DNA of 64,000 bases, taken from Helicobacter pylori. GTDB taxonomy: Bacteria > Campylobacterota > Campylobacteria > Campylobacterales > Helicobacteraceae. The stretch spans positions 1 to 64,000 of the forward strand of contig NZ_QBAW01000004.1 of the NCBI RefSeq assembly GCF_009689985.1, in the 5' to 3' direction. How positions within the stretch are numbered: position 1 is the stretch's first letter; every line of letters starts with the position of its first letter. Below are positions 48,545 through 57,321 of the stretch, piece by piece. The notes beneath the pieces were generated by a model. It was not told the DNA's origin and searched no databases. It was given only the letters and a program-made list of their open reading frames with translations. A program made the position numbers and the translations under genes.

Positions 48545-50200
48545 TTGAAACTCTTTTTCAGGCGTTATTCTAAATATCTTAAAGAGCATTATAAAAGTTT
48601 TATAGTGGTTTTATTTTCTTCTTTAGTGGTGGCTTTAAGCACGGCTTGGGGGACTTATTTAGTCAAGCCCACTTTAGATGAAATTTTTATTAATAAAGAC
48701 ACTCAAATGCTTAAAATCTTGCCTTTTTTAGTGATTTTGGCGTATTTGGGCAAGAGTGGGGGCATGTATTTAGGCACTTATTTCACTAACTTTATCGGGC
48801 TTGATATTGTCAAAAAAATACGCAACACCATGTTAGAAAGCCTTCTAAAAATGGAAATGGATTTTTTTAATAGGACGAAAAAGGGCGAATTGATCGCAAG
48901 GATTACTAATGATATAGGTTTGATTAGAGCGAGTTTGTCCAATTACCTTTCAGAGAGCCTAAGAGAGGGGCTAACGATTGTTGGGTTAGTGGGGGTGGTG
49001 ATCTATCAAAGCCCTAAATTAGCGTTAGTGGGGTTAGTGATCATGCCGTTAGCCGCCATTCCTATCAGTAAAATCATTCGTAAGGTTAAAAAACTCGCTA
49101 AATCCCATCAAGAGAGTAACGCCAAAATCACCGCTCGTTTGAGTGAAGTCTTTAACAATGTGGAAGCGATTAAAATCTCTAATGGCGAAAAATTAGAGCA
49201 TAAGGCTTTTGTGAAAGAAAATGAAGCGTTTTTTAAAATCGGTATCAAAAACATCGCCGTGGCTGAAATTTCTTCGCCTTTAATGGAGTTTTTAGGCTCT
49301 ATCGCTATAGCACTAGTGATTTATTTAGGGGGGAATGAAGTGATTAGGGGTCATATTAGCGTGGGGGCGTTTTTTTCTTTCATCACGGCCCTTTTTATGC
49401 TCTATACGCCGATCAAACGCCTAACTAGGATCGTTTCTAATTTTCAAGAAGCCTTTGTCGCTAGCGACAGGATTCATGAGATTTTAGAAAGAGAGCCGGC
49501 TATTGTTGATGGGGAATTAACGCTAGATGACGCTATACACACCATAGAATTTAAAAAGGTATGGCTGGCTTATGTGCTAGATAATCAAGAGTGTTATGTT
49601 TTAAGCGATATTAGTTTGAAATTCCAACAAAATGAAATCATCGCTTTAAAAGGCGAAAGCGGGAGCGGCAAAAGCTCATTAGTGAATCTGATCTTACGCC
49701 TTTATGAGCCAAGCAAGGGCGAAATTTTCATCAACAATCAAAAAATAGAGAGCATCACTCAAAAATCCTTAAGAGAAAAGATTAGCGTTGTCACTCAAAG
49801 GGTGTTTATTTTTAATGGGAGCGTGGCTGAAAATGTGGCGTATGGTTTAGAAATTGATGAGATAAAAATCAAAGAATGCCTGAAAAAAGCTCAAGCCTTA
49901 GATTTTGTAGAAAAAATGCCTCATGGGATAGAGAGTGTTTTAGATGAATTTGGCGCTAACCTTAGCGGCGGTCAACGCCAAAGAATCGCCATTGCAAGAG
50001 CTTTGTATAAAGACGCTCAAGTTTTAATCTTTGATGAAGCCACTTCCGCTTTGGATAATCACACAGAAGAGAGCGTTAAGCAAAGCATTTTAAAATTGAA
50101 ACAAAACCGCTTGATCATTCTCATCTCGCACAACCCAAGCACGCTTAAATTAGCCACTAAGCATGTGAAATTAGAGCATGGGCGTTTGATAGAATGCTAA
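48545..50200 (+). CDS. msbA: Lipid A flippase-type ABC exporter (MsbA)
   Basis: 551 residues. One membrane domain of six helices fused to one ATP-binding domain, so it works as a homodimer to flip lipid A-core across the inner membrane. Walker A KGESGSGKSSLVNLI (about 376), signature LSGGQRQRIAIARAL and Walker B VLIFDEATSALD. Starts TTG at 48545. It overlaps the following lipoprotein gene by 7 bp. Family similarity supports MsbA; other lipid-linked substrates are possible. Confidence 0.88.
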   Translation: MKLFFRRYSKYLKEHYKSFIVVLFSSLVVALSTAWGTYLVKPTLDEIFINKDTQMLKILPFLVILAYLGKSGGMYLGTYFTNFIGLDIVKKIRNTMLESLLKMEMDFFNRTKKGELIARITNDIGLIRASLSNYLSESLREGLTIVGLVGVVIYQSPKLALVGLVIMPLAAIPISKIIRKVKKLAKSHQESNAKITARLSEVFNNVEAIKISNGEKLEHKAFVKENEAFFKIGIKNIAVAEISSPLMEFLGSIAIALVIYLGGNEVIRGHISVGAFFSFITALFMLYTPIKRLTRIVSNFQEAFVASDRIHEILEREPAIVDGELTLDDAIHTIEFKKVWLAYVLDNQECYVLSDISLKFQQNEIIALKGESGSGKSSLVNLILRLYEPSKGEIFINNQKIESITQKSLREKISVVTQRVFIFNGSVAENVAYGLEIDEIKIKECLKKAQALDFVEKMPHGIESVLDEFGANLSGGQRQRIAIARALYKDAQVLIFDEATSALDNHTEESVKQSILKLKQNRLIILISHNPSTLKLATKHVKLEHGRLIEC

Positions 50201-50817
50201 GGGTTTTAAGCGTTGGTGTTGTTTTTATTTTACTAGGGTGTCAGTTTTTCAACAAAACCACACTCCACTTAAAATATAAAGATTACCCAAAAAACAGCCC
50301 TTTAAAAACCGCTTCCACTTTAACCCCCCCTAAAATCTTTTTTAACGCCCATTTTGTGCCGCCCTTTTACCAAAAAGAATTTAAAAAAGCGATCGCCCAA
50401 CAAATCGCTTATTTTTTAAAAGATAAAAGTGCTTTCACTTTCAATGTTTCAGGCAATGTTTTTTTTTCTTTTGAAGAGAGTCCTAAAGATTTAAAAGCCA
50501 TTAAAGAAAGGCTTAAAAAGACGATTGAGCCTAACGCTGACCCAAAAAGTGTCATGCGTTTTTTAAACCTTCAAGCGAGCTTGATTTTAGAATGCGTCCC
50601 GCAAACCGCTTGCCCGTTTGACACCCTTTTAATCCCCACCGCTTTCAGCGTGCCTGTTTATTACGCTAATCGTTTGGGCGATAACCCCTCTCTTTTTTCC
50701 CAAGAAGACAAAACCTATCATAACGCTTTAATCAAAGCCCTTAATAAGGCTTACTATTCTCTTATGGAGGGTTTAGAAAAGCGTTTGAACGCTATAGAAA
50801 ATGCAAAATGGCTTTAA
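50194..50817 (+). CDS. Putative lipoprotein (HP1081-like)
   Basis: 207 residues. The N-terminal signal VGVVFILLGCQFF has a lipobox (LLGC, Cys 16), so membrane anchoring is expected. The mature part starts with a Lys/Pro-rich stretch, and I recognise no domain. It overlaps msbA and ends 3 bp before the Mrr-like gene, suggesting an operon msbA-lipoprotein-Mrr-like. An outer-membrane role linked to MsbA is possible but unproven. Confidence 0.8.
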   Translation: MLRVLSVGVVFILLGCQFFNKTTLHLKYKDYPKNSPLKTASTLTPPKIFFNAHFVPPFYQKEFKKAIAQQIAYFLKDKSAFTFNVSGNVFFSFEESPKDLKAIKERLKKTIEPNADPKSVMRFLNLQASLILECVPQTACPFDTLLIPTAFSVPVYYANRLGDNPSLFSQEDKTYHNALIKALNKAYYSLMEGLEKRLNAIENAKWL

Positions 50818-50820
50818 GGC

Positions 50821-51390
50821 ATGAAAAAGATTGTATTTTTTATTTTTGTCATTTTGTTTTCGGTAGGGATTTATTTAGCGTGGCATGTTTTATTGGAAAA
50901 AGCCCTAGAATTGAAATTAGTAACCTCAGCTAATGATTTGCTTTTAAAATTGTTAGCAATTCTTGGCGTTTTTTCAATGTTAGTGCTTTTTCAAGGCGTT
51001 ATTTCTTCGTATAAGAAGCGCCAACTCAAACGCGCTTTACAAAAAATAGACGCCATGAACGGCTTTGAATTTGAAGAATACGCCAAAATCTTTTTCACTT
51101 CAAAGGGTTTTGAAGTGAGCATTACGCAAAAAAGCGGCGATTATGGAGCGGATTTGATTATAGAAAAAGACGGCATCAAGTGGGCGGTTCAGGCCAAACG
51201 CTACTCGCATAAAGTTTCGCCCAAAGCCATTCAAGAGGTGGTCTCTTCTAAAGCTTACTACGCTTGCGAAAAAGCTTGCGTGATCACTAACAGCTACTTC
51301 ACGCAAGCCGCTCAAAAACTGGCTCAAGCTAACGGAGTGCTTTTGATTGATAGAGACGAATGGATCAAATTTTTGGGTGGGAAAAACTAA
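50821..51390 (+). CDS. Membrane-anchored Mrr-like endonuclease-domain protein
   Basis: 189 residues. Two N-terminal membrane helices (about 4-26 and 40-63) followed by a cytoplasmic Mrr_cat/restriction-endonuclease-like domain: MNGFEFEEYAKIFFTSKGFEVSITQKSGDYGADLIIEKDGIKWAVQAKRYSHKV, where Asp and Q-x-K match the nuclease core. Membrane-tied Mrr domains are widespread and of mostly unknown role; a DNA-uptake or defence role is guesswork. It is 3 bp after the lipoprotein gene. Confidence 0.82.
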   Translation: MKKIVFFIFVILFSVGIYLAWHVLLEKALELKLVTSANDLLLKLLAILGVFSMLVLFQGVISSYKKRQLKRALQKIDAMNGFEFEEYAKIFFTSKGFEVSITQKSGDYGADLIIEKDGIKWAVQAKRYSHKVSPKAIQEVVSSKAYYACEKACVITNSYFTQAAQKLAQANGVLLIDRDEWIKFLGGKN

Positions 51391-51473
51391 TCCAAATAGG
51401 ATAATTTATATAATGCTTTTATTCTTATGATTTTTATTTATTTCCTATTAAATTTTTTCGTAATCGCATGCGT

Positions 51474-51479
51474 TATAAT
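51474..51479 (+). promoter_or_regulatory. -10 element for the ATPase-TOPRIM pair
   Basis: TATAAT 42 bp before the ATPase ATG (51522), with AAAGGGG as the RBS. It gives the two-gene cassette its own promoter. Confidence 0.6.
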
Positions 51480-51521
51480 ATGAAAATTTAGCATCAATTT
51501 TTGTTTGGATAAAGGGGTTCA

Positions 51522-52706
51522 ATGATCCAGTCTGTTCGCATTAAAAATTTTAAGACTTTTAAGGACACTCAAATTGATGGTTTTACCAAACTCAACATTA
51601 TTACTGGTGGGAACAATGTGGGTAAATCTAATTTGTTAGAAGCGTTGTATTGTTTAGTGGGAAAATCCATGCACCCATGCACTAATGTATTAGAAATTTA
51701 TGACAATATACGCAAAGAGCCTTTAACATCAGAATCAAAAAACTTAATGTTTTATGGTTTAGACACCGAGAAAGAAATACAAATTGTTACAACTTTAGAC
51801 AACAATCAGACCTTGGACTTGCAAATAAAATTCATAGCCAGTGAAAACCAAAAGGTAATAGAGTCGCAAATAATACCTACAGCAGAACAAACTCAAATGT
51901 CCTCTCAGCTCAATTTCACTCTTAAAAAAAATAATGAAGAAATCTATAACGATCACTTGGATATTACTAAAATTCCTAATTTTCCACCAATTCCTAATCA
52001 GTCAGGCTACAACAGGCAATTTAAGAATTTTGAACCCAGTCAATTGCAAGAACTTCTACCCTTTGAAAGCACTGCTATCATAACGCCTAGCGATGTTGCA
52101 CGAAAGCGAGATATTATAAACCCTAATGCTATCCATATTATGGATCCTAATATCATTCAAGCAATGCGTAAGATTCTTGATGAAAACCAATTAGAAAAAG
52201 AATTAAATGAAAGGCTTAATCAATTTGATAAAAGTATTCAAGCCATCAGGTTTAGTGCCAACAACCAACTCAAATTAAAAGTGAAAGGTATAAAAGAAAA
52301 AATCCCATTATCTGTATTTGGTGATGGTTTGATTAAGTATTTGTATATTGTAAGCACTTTTATTGCCAATAACGCAAAAACGATTTATATTGATGAAGTG
52401 GAGAATGGCTTACACTTTTCTCGCATGAAATTATTATTAAGGTGTGTTATTGATTTTATCAACGACAACAAAGATGGTAATTTGCAAGTGTTTATGACTA
52501 CCCACAACCAAGAATTTATAGAAATTTTAGATCAAGTTATCAAAGAAAAGGATTTTGCGCATCAAACTAAGTTGTTTTGCTTAGAACAATACAATGGTTC
52601 AATCGTTGCAGAGCCTTATTATGGAGAAAATTTATCTCTTTATTTCAAGAATGGTGCCAATCTTTTTGGAGGTAAAGAAAGGTTTAAGGAAAATAATTAT
52701 GAGTAA
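51522..52706 (+). CDS. AAA/ABC-type ATPase of a split OLD-like pair
   Basis: 394 residues. MIQSVRIKNFKTFKDTQIDGF starts an SMC/RecF-like fold; Walker A is NIITGGNNVGKSNLLEAL (about 26-43), the signature-like region FGDGLIKYLYI (about 266), Walker B AKTIYIDEVENGLHFS (about 286) and the His loop VFMTTHNQEFIEIL (about 324). No TOPRIM domain is fused; it is encoded by the next gene instead. This layout resembles the ATPase subunit of PARIS-type and other split OLD systems. It corresponds to HP1079 by position. The 3' end overlaps the TOPRIM gene by 8 bp. Confidence 0.85.
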   Translation: MIQSVRIKNFKTFKDTQIDGFTKLNIITGGNNVGKSNLLEALYCLVGKSMHPCTNVLEIYDNIRKEPLTSESKNLMFYGLDTEKEIQIVTTLDNNQTLDLQIKFIASENQKVIESQIIPTAEQTQMSSQLNFTLKKNNEEIYNDHLDITKIPNFPPIPNQSGYNRQFKNFEPSQLQELLPFESTAIITPSDVARKRDIINPNAIHIMDPNIIQAMRKILDENQLEKELNERLNQFDKSIQAIRFSANNQLKLKVKGIKEKIPLSVFGDGLIKYLYIVSTFIANNAKTIYIDEVENGLHFSRMKLLLRCVIDFINDNKDGNLQVFMTTHNQEFIEILDQVIKEKDFAHQTKLFCLEQYNGSIVAEPYYGENLSLYFKNGANLFGGKERFKENNYE

Positions 52707-53433
52707 AAAGACACTCATTTATACAGAAGGAGAAAGTGATAAAAAATTTCTAAGTTGGTGTCTTGATGTTTGGAAAAATGAAGATCATTTTGTTCAAGCT
52801 CATTTTGATATAATCCATGTAGAAGGTAAAGATAAATTATTCTCAGATGAATTTTGTAAAAGAATCGAGAATATTTTAAAGAATAAAAACCAAGAATATA
52901 GACAAGTGTGCATTATTTTTGATGCAGACATAAAAAAAGAGAACCAAGAAAGCGATGCAGGTTTTGATAACAAGCTTAAGCATATTCGTGAAAAATTCAA
53001 AGAAAAAGGGACTGATTTTCCAAAAGAACAAATCTTTTTATTCCCTAACAATCAAGATGATGGCGATTTAGAAACCCTATTATTAGAAATTGCTAAACAC
53101 GATGAATTTCTTAAATGTTTTGAAGAATACTTAGAATGTATTAAAAGTAAAGAACATTATAAACCGATTAAAAACATAAGAAAAAATATGCTGTATGCCT
53201 ATTTAGAAGTGTTTGAACTACAGAAATTTTTCCAATACAAGTGGGATACAAGTAACAAGAATGAAAAATACATTATTATTGATAGTAAAGGTAAAATAAA
53301 GGAAAAACACAAAGAAGAATATGAAAAACTAAAAGAAGTGATTGATTTTAACTCAAAATCTCTCATTCCCCTTAAAAATTTTCTAGGACAATTCGCAGAA
53401 AATAATCAAAAAACAAATTTTAAGATTTTCTAA
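52699..53433 (+). CDS. TOPRIM (DUF3226-like) partner protein
   Basis: 244 residues from ATG 52699, chosen because AAGGA sits 8 nt upstream; a longer in-frame start at 52594 lies within the ATPase gene and lacks one. The N-terminus LIYTEGESDKKFLSWCLDVW carries the TOPRIM Glu, VCIIFDADIKKE the D-x-D, and IFLFPNNQDDGDLETLLLEIAKHDEF resembles DUF3226. The C-terminal 90 residues are Lys/Asn-rich. Together with the ATPase it forms a separated version of an OLD protein, a possible nuclease or toxin activated by the ATPase. Confidence 0.82.
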   Translation: MSKKTLIYTEGESDKKFLSWCLDVWKNEDHFVQAHFDIIHVEGKDKLFSDEFCKRIENILKNKNQEYRQVCIIFDADIKKENQESDAGFDNKLKHIREKFKEKGTDFPKEQIFLFPNNQDDGDLETLLLEIAKHDEFLKCFEEYLECIKSKEHYKPIKNIRKNMLYAYLEVFELQKFFQYKWDTSNKNEKYIIIDSKGKIKEKHKEEYEKLKEVIDFNSKSLIPLKNFLGQFAENNQKTNFKIF

Positions 53434-53445
53434 TTTAACAAAATA

Positions 53446-53472
53446 TATTACAATTATCTAAAAAATATTATT
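53446..53472. promoter_or_regulatory. Possible NikR-type operator before nixA
   Basis: TATTACAATTATC followed by AATATTATT in the 57-bp gap upstream of nixA, loosely matching the TATWATT-type half-sites of the H. pylori nickel regulator. TACAAT (53449-53454) could be the nixA -10. Known biology (NikR represses nixA) supports a site here, but the match is weak. Confidence 0.4.
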
Positions 53473-53490
53473 TTTACAAAAAGGCGCGTT

Positions 53491-54486
53491 GTGAAATTGT
53501 GGTTTCCTTATTTTTTAGCGATTGTGTTCTTGCATGCATTGGGTTTAGCGTTACTTTTTATGGCTAATAACGCTTCGTTTTATGCGGCGGCGTCTATGGC
53601 CTACATGTTAGGGGCAAAGCATGCGTTTGATGCGGATCACATCGCTTGCATAGACAACACCATCAGAAAGCTCACCCAACAAGGCAAAAACGCCTATGGT
53701 GTGGGATTTTACTTTTCTATGGGGCATTCAAGCGTGGTGATTTTAATGACTATCATCAGCGCGTTTGCGATCGCTTGGGCTAAAGAGCATACGCCGATGC
53801 TAGAAGAAATAGGGGGGGTAGTGGGGACTTTAGTTTCTGGGCTTTTTTTGCTCATTATAGGGCTATTGAATGCGATTATTTTAGTGGATTTATTAAAAAT
53901 ATTCAAAAAATCGCACTCTAACGAAAGCTTGAGCCAGCAACAAAATGAAGAGATTGAACGGCTTTTAACGAGTAGGGGCTTACTCAACCGCTTTTTTAAG
54001 CCCTTGTTTAATTTTGTTTCCAAGTCGTGGCATATTTATCCTGTGGGTTTTCTTTTTGGGCTAGGCTTTGATACCGCCAGTGAAATCGCGCTTTTGGCCC
54101 TTTCTAGCAGCGCGATTAAAGTGAGTGTGGTGGGCATGCTTTCTTTACCCATTCTTTTTGCCGCTGGCATGAGTTTGTTTGACACATTAGATGGGGCGTT
54201 CATGCTCAAGGCGTATGACTGGGCGTTCAAAACCCCTTTAAGAAAAATCTATTACAATATTTCTATTACAGCCTTAAGCGTGTTCATCGCACTTTTTATC
54301 GGGTTGATTGAGCTTTTTCAAGTGTTTAGCGAGAAACTCCATTTAAAATTTGAAAACCGCCTTTTAAGCGCCCTACAAAGCCTGGAATTTACAGACTTGG
54401 GCTATTACTTGGTGGGCTTATTCGTAATAGCGTTTTTAGGCTCGTTCTTCTTATGGAAAATCAAATTTTCTAAATTAGAGGGCTAG
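53491..54486 (+). CDS. nixA: High-affinity nickel permease NixA
   Basis: 331 residues with eight membrane helices. Imports Ni2+ for urease and hydrogenase. The NiCoT signature GAKHAFDADHIACIDNT at residues 41-57 contains His44, Asp47, Asp49 and His50, residues known to be needed for transport; FSMGHSSVV and LGFDTASEIALL are further conserved motifs. The start is GTG. It converges with the gene at 54490, with 3 bp between the stops. Confidence 0.97.
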   Translation: MKLWFPYFLAIVFLHALGLALLFMANNASFYAAASMAYMLGAKHAFDADHIACIDNTIRKLTQQGKNAYGVGFYFSMGHSSVVILMTIISAFAIAWAKEHTPMLEEIGGVVGTLVSGLFLLIIGLLNAIILVDLLKIFKKSHSNESLSQQQNEEIERLLTSRGLLNRFFKPLFNFVSKSWHIYPVGFLFGLGFDTASEIALLALSSSAIKVSVVGMLSLPILFAAGMSLFDTLDGAFMLKAYDWAFKTPLRKIYYNISITALSVFIALFIGLIELFQVFSEKLHLKFENRLLSALQSLEFTDLGYYLVGLFVIAFLGSFFLWKIKFSKLEG

Positions 54487-54489
54487 ATT

Positions 54490-55005
54490 TTAAGCTCTCA
54501 AGTTATCGCTCAACAAATCTTTAAGGCTTTTATTTGAAAAACCTGGCATAAAGGCTTTAGGGTTTGAAAGGCTTTCGCTCAAATAACTTAATAATTCCTT
54601 AATTTCGTTTAATTTTTCTTCCAAATAAGCTTGAAACCCGCCCACATTTTCCAATAAATTCAAAGGATTGTCCACAATCATGGAAAAAACTTCATCGTTA
54701 ATGGCAATGTTGAGCTGGGTGTCAAACAAAGGGGAGGCTAAAAACTGGCAATTTTCTACAATTTCTCGCAATTCCTGTTTAACGATAGAAGCTTGTAAAG
54801 CGTCTTTATCTTCTAAGCCCATGCTCTTATTGAAAAGCTTTTTGCAAGCGATTTGCAAGACTTGTAACGCCCCAACGCTCTCGTTTATATTTTTCATGTC
54901 CCTACTGAATTTAGCGATTTGTTGGGATTTTTCTATCGCATTGGTTTTAAAATCGCTTGTTTCAACATCGCCCAAATGCTTTTGAAGAGTTTTTAAAATA
55001 TCCAT
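54490..55005 (-). CDS. Flagellar co-chaperone (HP1076-like)
   Basis: 171 residues, all-helical in appearance with conserved-looking segments MDILKTLQKHLGDVET and EKLNEIKELLSYLSESL. From memory HP1076 binds the flagellin chaperone FliS and assists its function. There are no membrane segments or signal peptide. It stands alone on the minus strand between nixA and csd4. Confidence 0.75.
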   Translation of the reverse strand: MDILKTLQKHLGDVETSDFKTNAIEKSQQIAKFSRDMKNINESVGALQVLQIACKKLFNKSMGLEDKDALQASIVKQELREIVENCQFLASPLFDTQLNIAINDEVFSMIVDNPLNLLENVGGFQAYLEEKLNEIKELLSYLSESLSNPKAFMPGFSNKSLKDLLSDNLRA

Positions 55006-55063
55006 AAAAAACCTTTTAAATAGAATTGATCATTCACAAGCATTTTTCGTTCCTTTTTTATGA

Positions 55064-55107
55064 AAACTTTAAAAAACACCCTTAAAAAAAACACCCTTAA
55101 AAAGGTT
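55064..55107. repeat. Short AAAAACACCCTT direct repeat
   Basis: Two copies of a TTAAAAA-ACACCC unit in tandem followed by AAAAAGGTTTTT, in the divergent region before csd4. It may vary in length or affect the two promoters. Confidence 0.4.
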
Positions 55108-55113
55108 TTTAGG

Positions 55114-55119
55114 TATAAT
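55114..55119 (+). promoter_or_regulatory. -10 element for csd4
   Basis: TATAAT 36 bp upstream of the csd4 ATG at 55156. Confidence 0.55.
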
Positions 55120-55155
55120 TAGCGATCTTTTAGTTTTAAATAGTAGAGAGATTGG

Positions 55156-56472
55156 ATGAAAAAAATATGGCTTTTGGTGTGGGGCTTGTATTCTTGGGTG
55201 TTTTTGCATGCGATAGAAACGATAGAAAAAGCCCCTACAAATGTAGAGGATAAGGACAAAGCCCCCCATTTGTTGCTTTTAGCAGGGATTCAAGGCGATG
55301 AGCCTGGAGGGTTTAATGCGACTAATTTGTTTTTAATGCATTATAGCGTTTTAAAAGGCTTAGTTGAAGTGGTTCCTGTATTGAATAAGCCTTCCATGTT
55401 AAGAAATCATAGGGGCTTGTATGGGGATATGAACCGCAAATTTGCCGCTTTAGACAAGAATGACCCTGAATACCCCACTATCCAAGAAATCAAATCCTTG
55501 ATTGCAAAACCCAATATAGATGCTGTCTTGCATTTGCATGATGGTGGTGGGTATTATCGCCCTATTTATATTGATGCGACGCTCAATCCTAAGCGTTGGG
55601 GGAATTGCTTTATTATTGATCAAGATGAAGTTAAAGGGGCGAAATTCCCTAATTTGCTTGCTTTTGCAAACAATACGATTGAGAGCATCAACGCCCATTT
55701 ATTGCACCCCATTGAGGAGTATCATTTAAAAAACACGCACACCGCACAAGGCGATACAGAAATGCAAAAAGCCCTAACTTTTTATGCGATCAACCAAAAA
55801 AAGAGCGCTTTTGCCAATGAAGCCAGCAAAGAACTCCCTTTAGCATCAAGGGTGTTTTACCATTTGCAAGCCATTGAGGGCTTACTCAATCAACTCAATA
55901 TCCCTTTTAAGCGCGATTTTGAGCTTAACCCTAACAGCGTGCATGCCCTAATCAACGATAAAAATTTATGGGCAAAAATCAGCTCTCTGCCTAAAATGCT
56001 CCTTTTTAACTTACGCCCCAAACTCAATCATTTCCCTTTACCCCACAACACTAAAATCCCACAAATCCCCATAGAGAGCAACGCTTACATTGTGGGGCTA
56101 GTCAAAAATAAACAAGAAGTGTTTTTAAAATACGGCAACAAGCTCATGACACGATTATCGCCCTTTTACATAGAGTTTGATCATTCTTTAGAAGAAGTGA
56201 AAATGCAAATTGACAATAAGGATCAAATGGTTAAAATAGGGAGCGTGGTTGAAGTGAAAGAGAGTTTTTATATCCATGGCATGGATAATATCCGCGCGAA
56301 TGTGATTGGCTTTAGCGTTTCTAATGAAAGCAAGCCTAATGAAGCGGGTTATACGATTAAATTTAAAGATTTTCAAAAACGCTTTTCACTGGACAAGCAA
56401 GAAAGGATCTATCGCATAGAATTTTATAAAAACAACGCGTTTAGTGGCATGATCTTAGTGAAATTTGTGTAG
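55156..56472 (+). CDS. csd4: Csd4, peptidoglycan DL-carboxypeptidase
   Basis: 438 residues. A zinc carboxypeptidase of the M14 type that trims tripeptide to dipeptide stems of peptidoglycan and is needed for the helical cell shape of H. pylori. Signal peptide at residues 1-20. The zinc site is AGIQGDEPGG (Gln46 and Glu49 in place of the usual His-x-x-Glu) with HLHDGGG further on. Two small beta domains follow the catalytic domain (from about 250). The Gln ligand is a known feature of Csd4. It is monocistronic with its own promoter. Confidence 0.94.
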   Translation: MKKIWLLVWGLYSWVFLHAIETIEKAPTNVEDKDKAPHLLLLAGIQGDEPGGFNATNLFLMHYSVLKGLVEVVPVLNKPSMLRNHRGLYGDMNRKFAALDKNDPEYPTIQEIKSLIAKPNIDAVLHLHDGGGYYRPIYIDATLNPKRWGNCFIIDQDEVKGAKFPNLLAFANNTIESINAHLLHPIEEYHLKNTHTAQGDTEMQKALTFYAINQKKSAFANEASKELPLASRVFYHLQAIEGLLNQLNIPFKRDFELNPNSVHALINDKNLWAKISSLPKMLLFNLRPKLNHFPLPHNTKIPQIPIESNAYIVGLVKNKQEVFLKYGNKLMTRLSPFYIEFDHSLEEVKMQIDNKDQMVKIGSVVEVKESFYIHGMDNIRANVIGFSVSNESKPNEAGYTIKFKDFQKRFSLDKQERIYRIEFYKNNAFSGMILVKFV

Positions 56473-56555
56473 AATGGATAAACCTTACCAAAAGAGTTCA
56501 TAGCGTTTTAAGGCAACGCCTGATATAATATGATAACCGCAAGTAAAGGATAGTT

Positions 56556-56952
56556 ATGTTAGACATTAGAAATCTTTATTTACCATTACCTAACTTAACA
56601 GAGAGGCTGTGTAAGCAGAAGACTTTATACCATGTGTTCATCTTATTCTTTTTTAGCAAGGGAACATCGTATTTTAGAAAGAATGCATGAGATAATCCAA
56701 AAGGGTATGGATGGCTTAACACAGCGATTAGACAATGACTTAAAAGATGATGATTCTCGTATTCTTGTCCCTATTGAATGCATACGGGGCTTAAGCCTTG
56801 TTGGCAACATGAAACCTGACGAGCTATGCATATTGTTTATTAAAATCTTTGAACTTATTCACTCATCATTCAAAAGCCATTTATCTCGCAGCTCTCTTTC
56901 TTTTATTGGTGGTGTAATCAGCGGCTTGAAAAAGCAGATCCGTAATGTATAA
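56556..56952 (+). CDS. Small hypothetical gene, possibly frameshifted
   Basis: ATG 56556 with RBS AAAGGA starts a 44-codon frame (MLDIRNLYLPLPNLTERLCK) that ends near 56690. A second frame from ATG 56632 gives 106 residues (MCSSYSFLAREHRILERMHEI...QIRNV, end 56952) without a good RBS. A one-base insertion around the T6 run at 56648-56653 would fuse them into a protein of about 130 residues. No domain is recognised. It occupies most of 56473-57120; the rest (56953-57120) holds no gene that I can support. Confidence 0.5.
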
Positions 56953-57120
56953 AAAATTGGAGTAAGAAAAGGGGGAAATACGATAATTTTTTTCTCTTAT
57001 TGTTATGATAAATCACCATTGAAGGGCGTAAAAACACCCAAACAAACCCAAGCACTAAAAGATAACAACCCTTTTGAATATTGCGGTTTTTAACCCGCTA
57101 CTTATATCGCACTACCTTTA

Positions 57121-57321
57121 TTATATTACTTCTTGCCCCGCATCCAATAAAGCTTCCTTAATCAAATCCTGTGTCGCTGGAGCGTCAAATTCTACAACCA
57201 CGCTCTTTTTTTCCACGCTCGCATCAATAAAGCTCACGCCTTCAATTTCGCCCACAAATTTTTCAATTTTATCCACGCAATGGTTGCAAGTAATGCTTGG
57301 CACTTGAAAAGTTACTTTCAT
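57121..57321 (-). CDS. copP: Copper-binding protein CopP
   Basis: 66 residues, a single heavy-metal-associated domain. The metal site is SITCNHCVDKIEKF (C-x2-C) near residue 12. CopP binds Cu(I) and serves the CopA pump. It begins one base after the copA stop and is last in the cheY1 operon. Confidence 0.96.
   Translation of the reverse strand: MKVTFQVPSITCNHCVDKIEKFVGEIEGVSFIDASVEKKSVVVEFDAPATQDLIKEALLDAGQEVI

Noticed and set aside
53812..53818. G7 run in nixA, and a similar G7 in dxs
   Set aside because: Seven G is short for slippage and both genes are housekeeping-type with intact frames.
55069..55269. 66-codon minus-strand frame overlapping the csd4 start
   Set aside because: It covers the csd4 promoter and signal peptide and has no domain or RBS.
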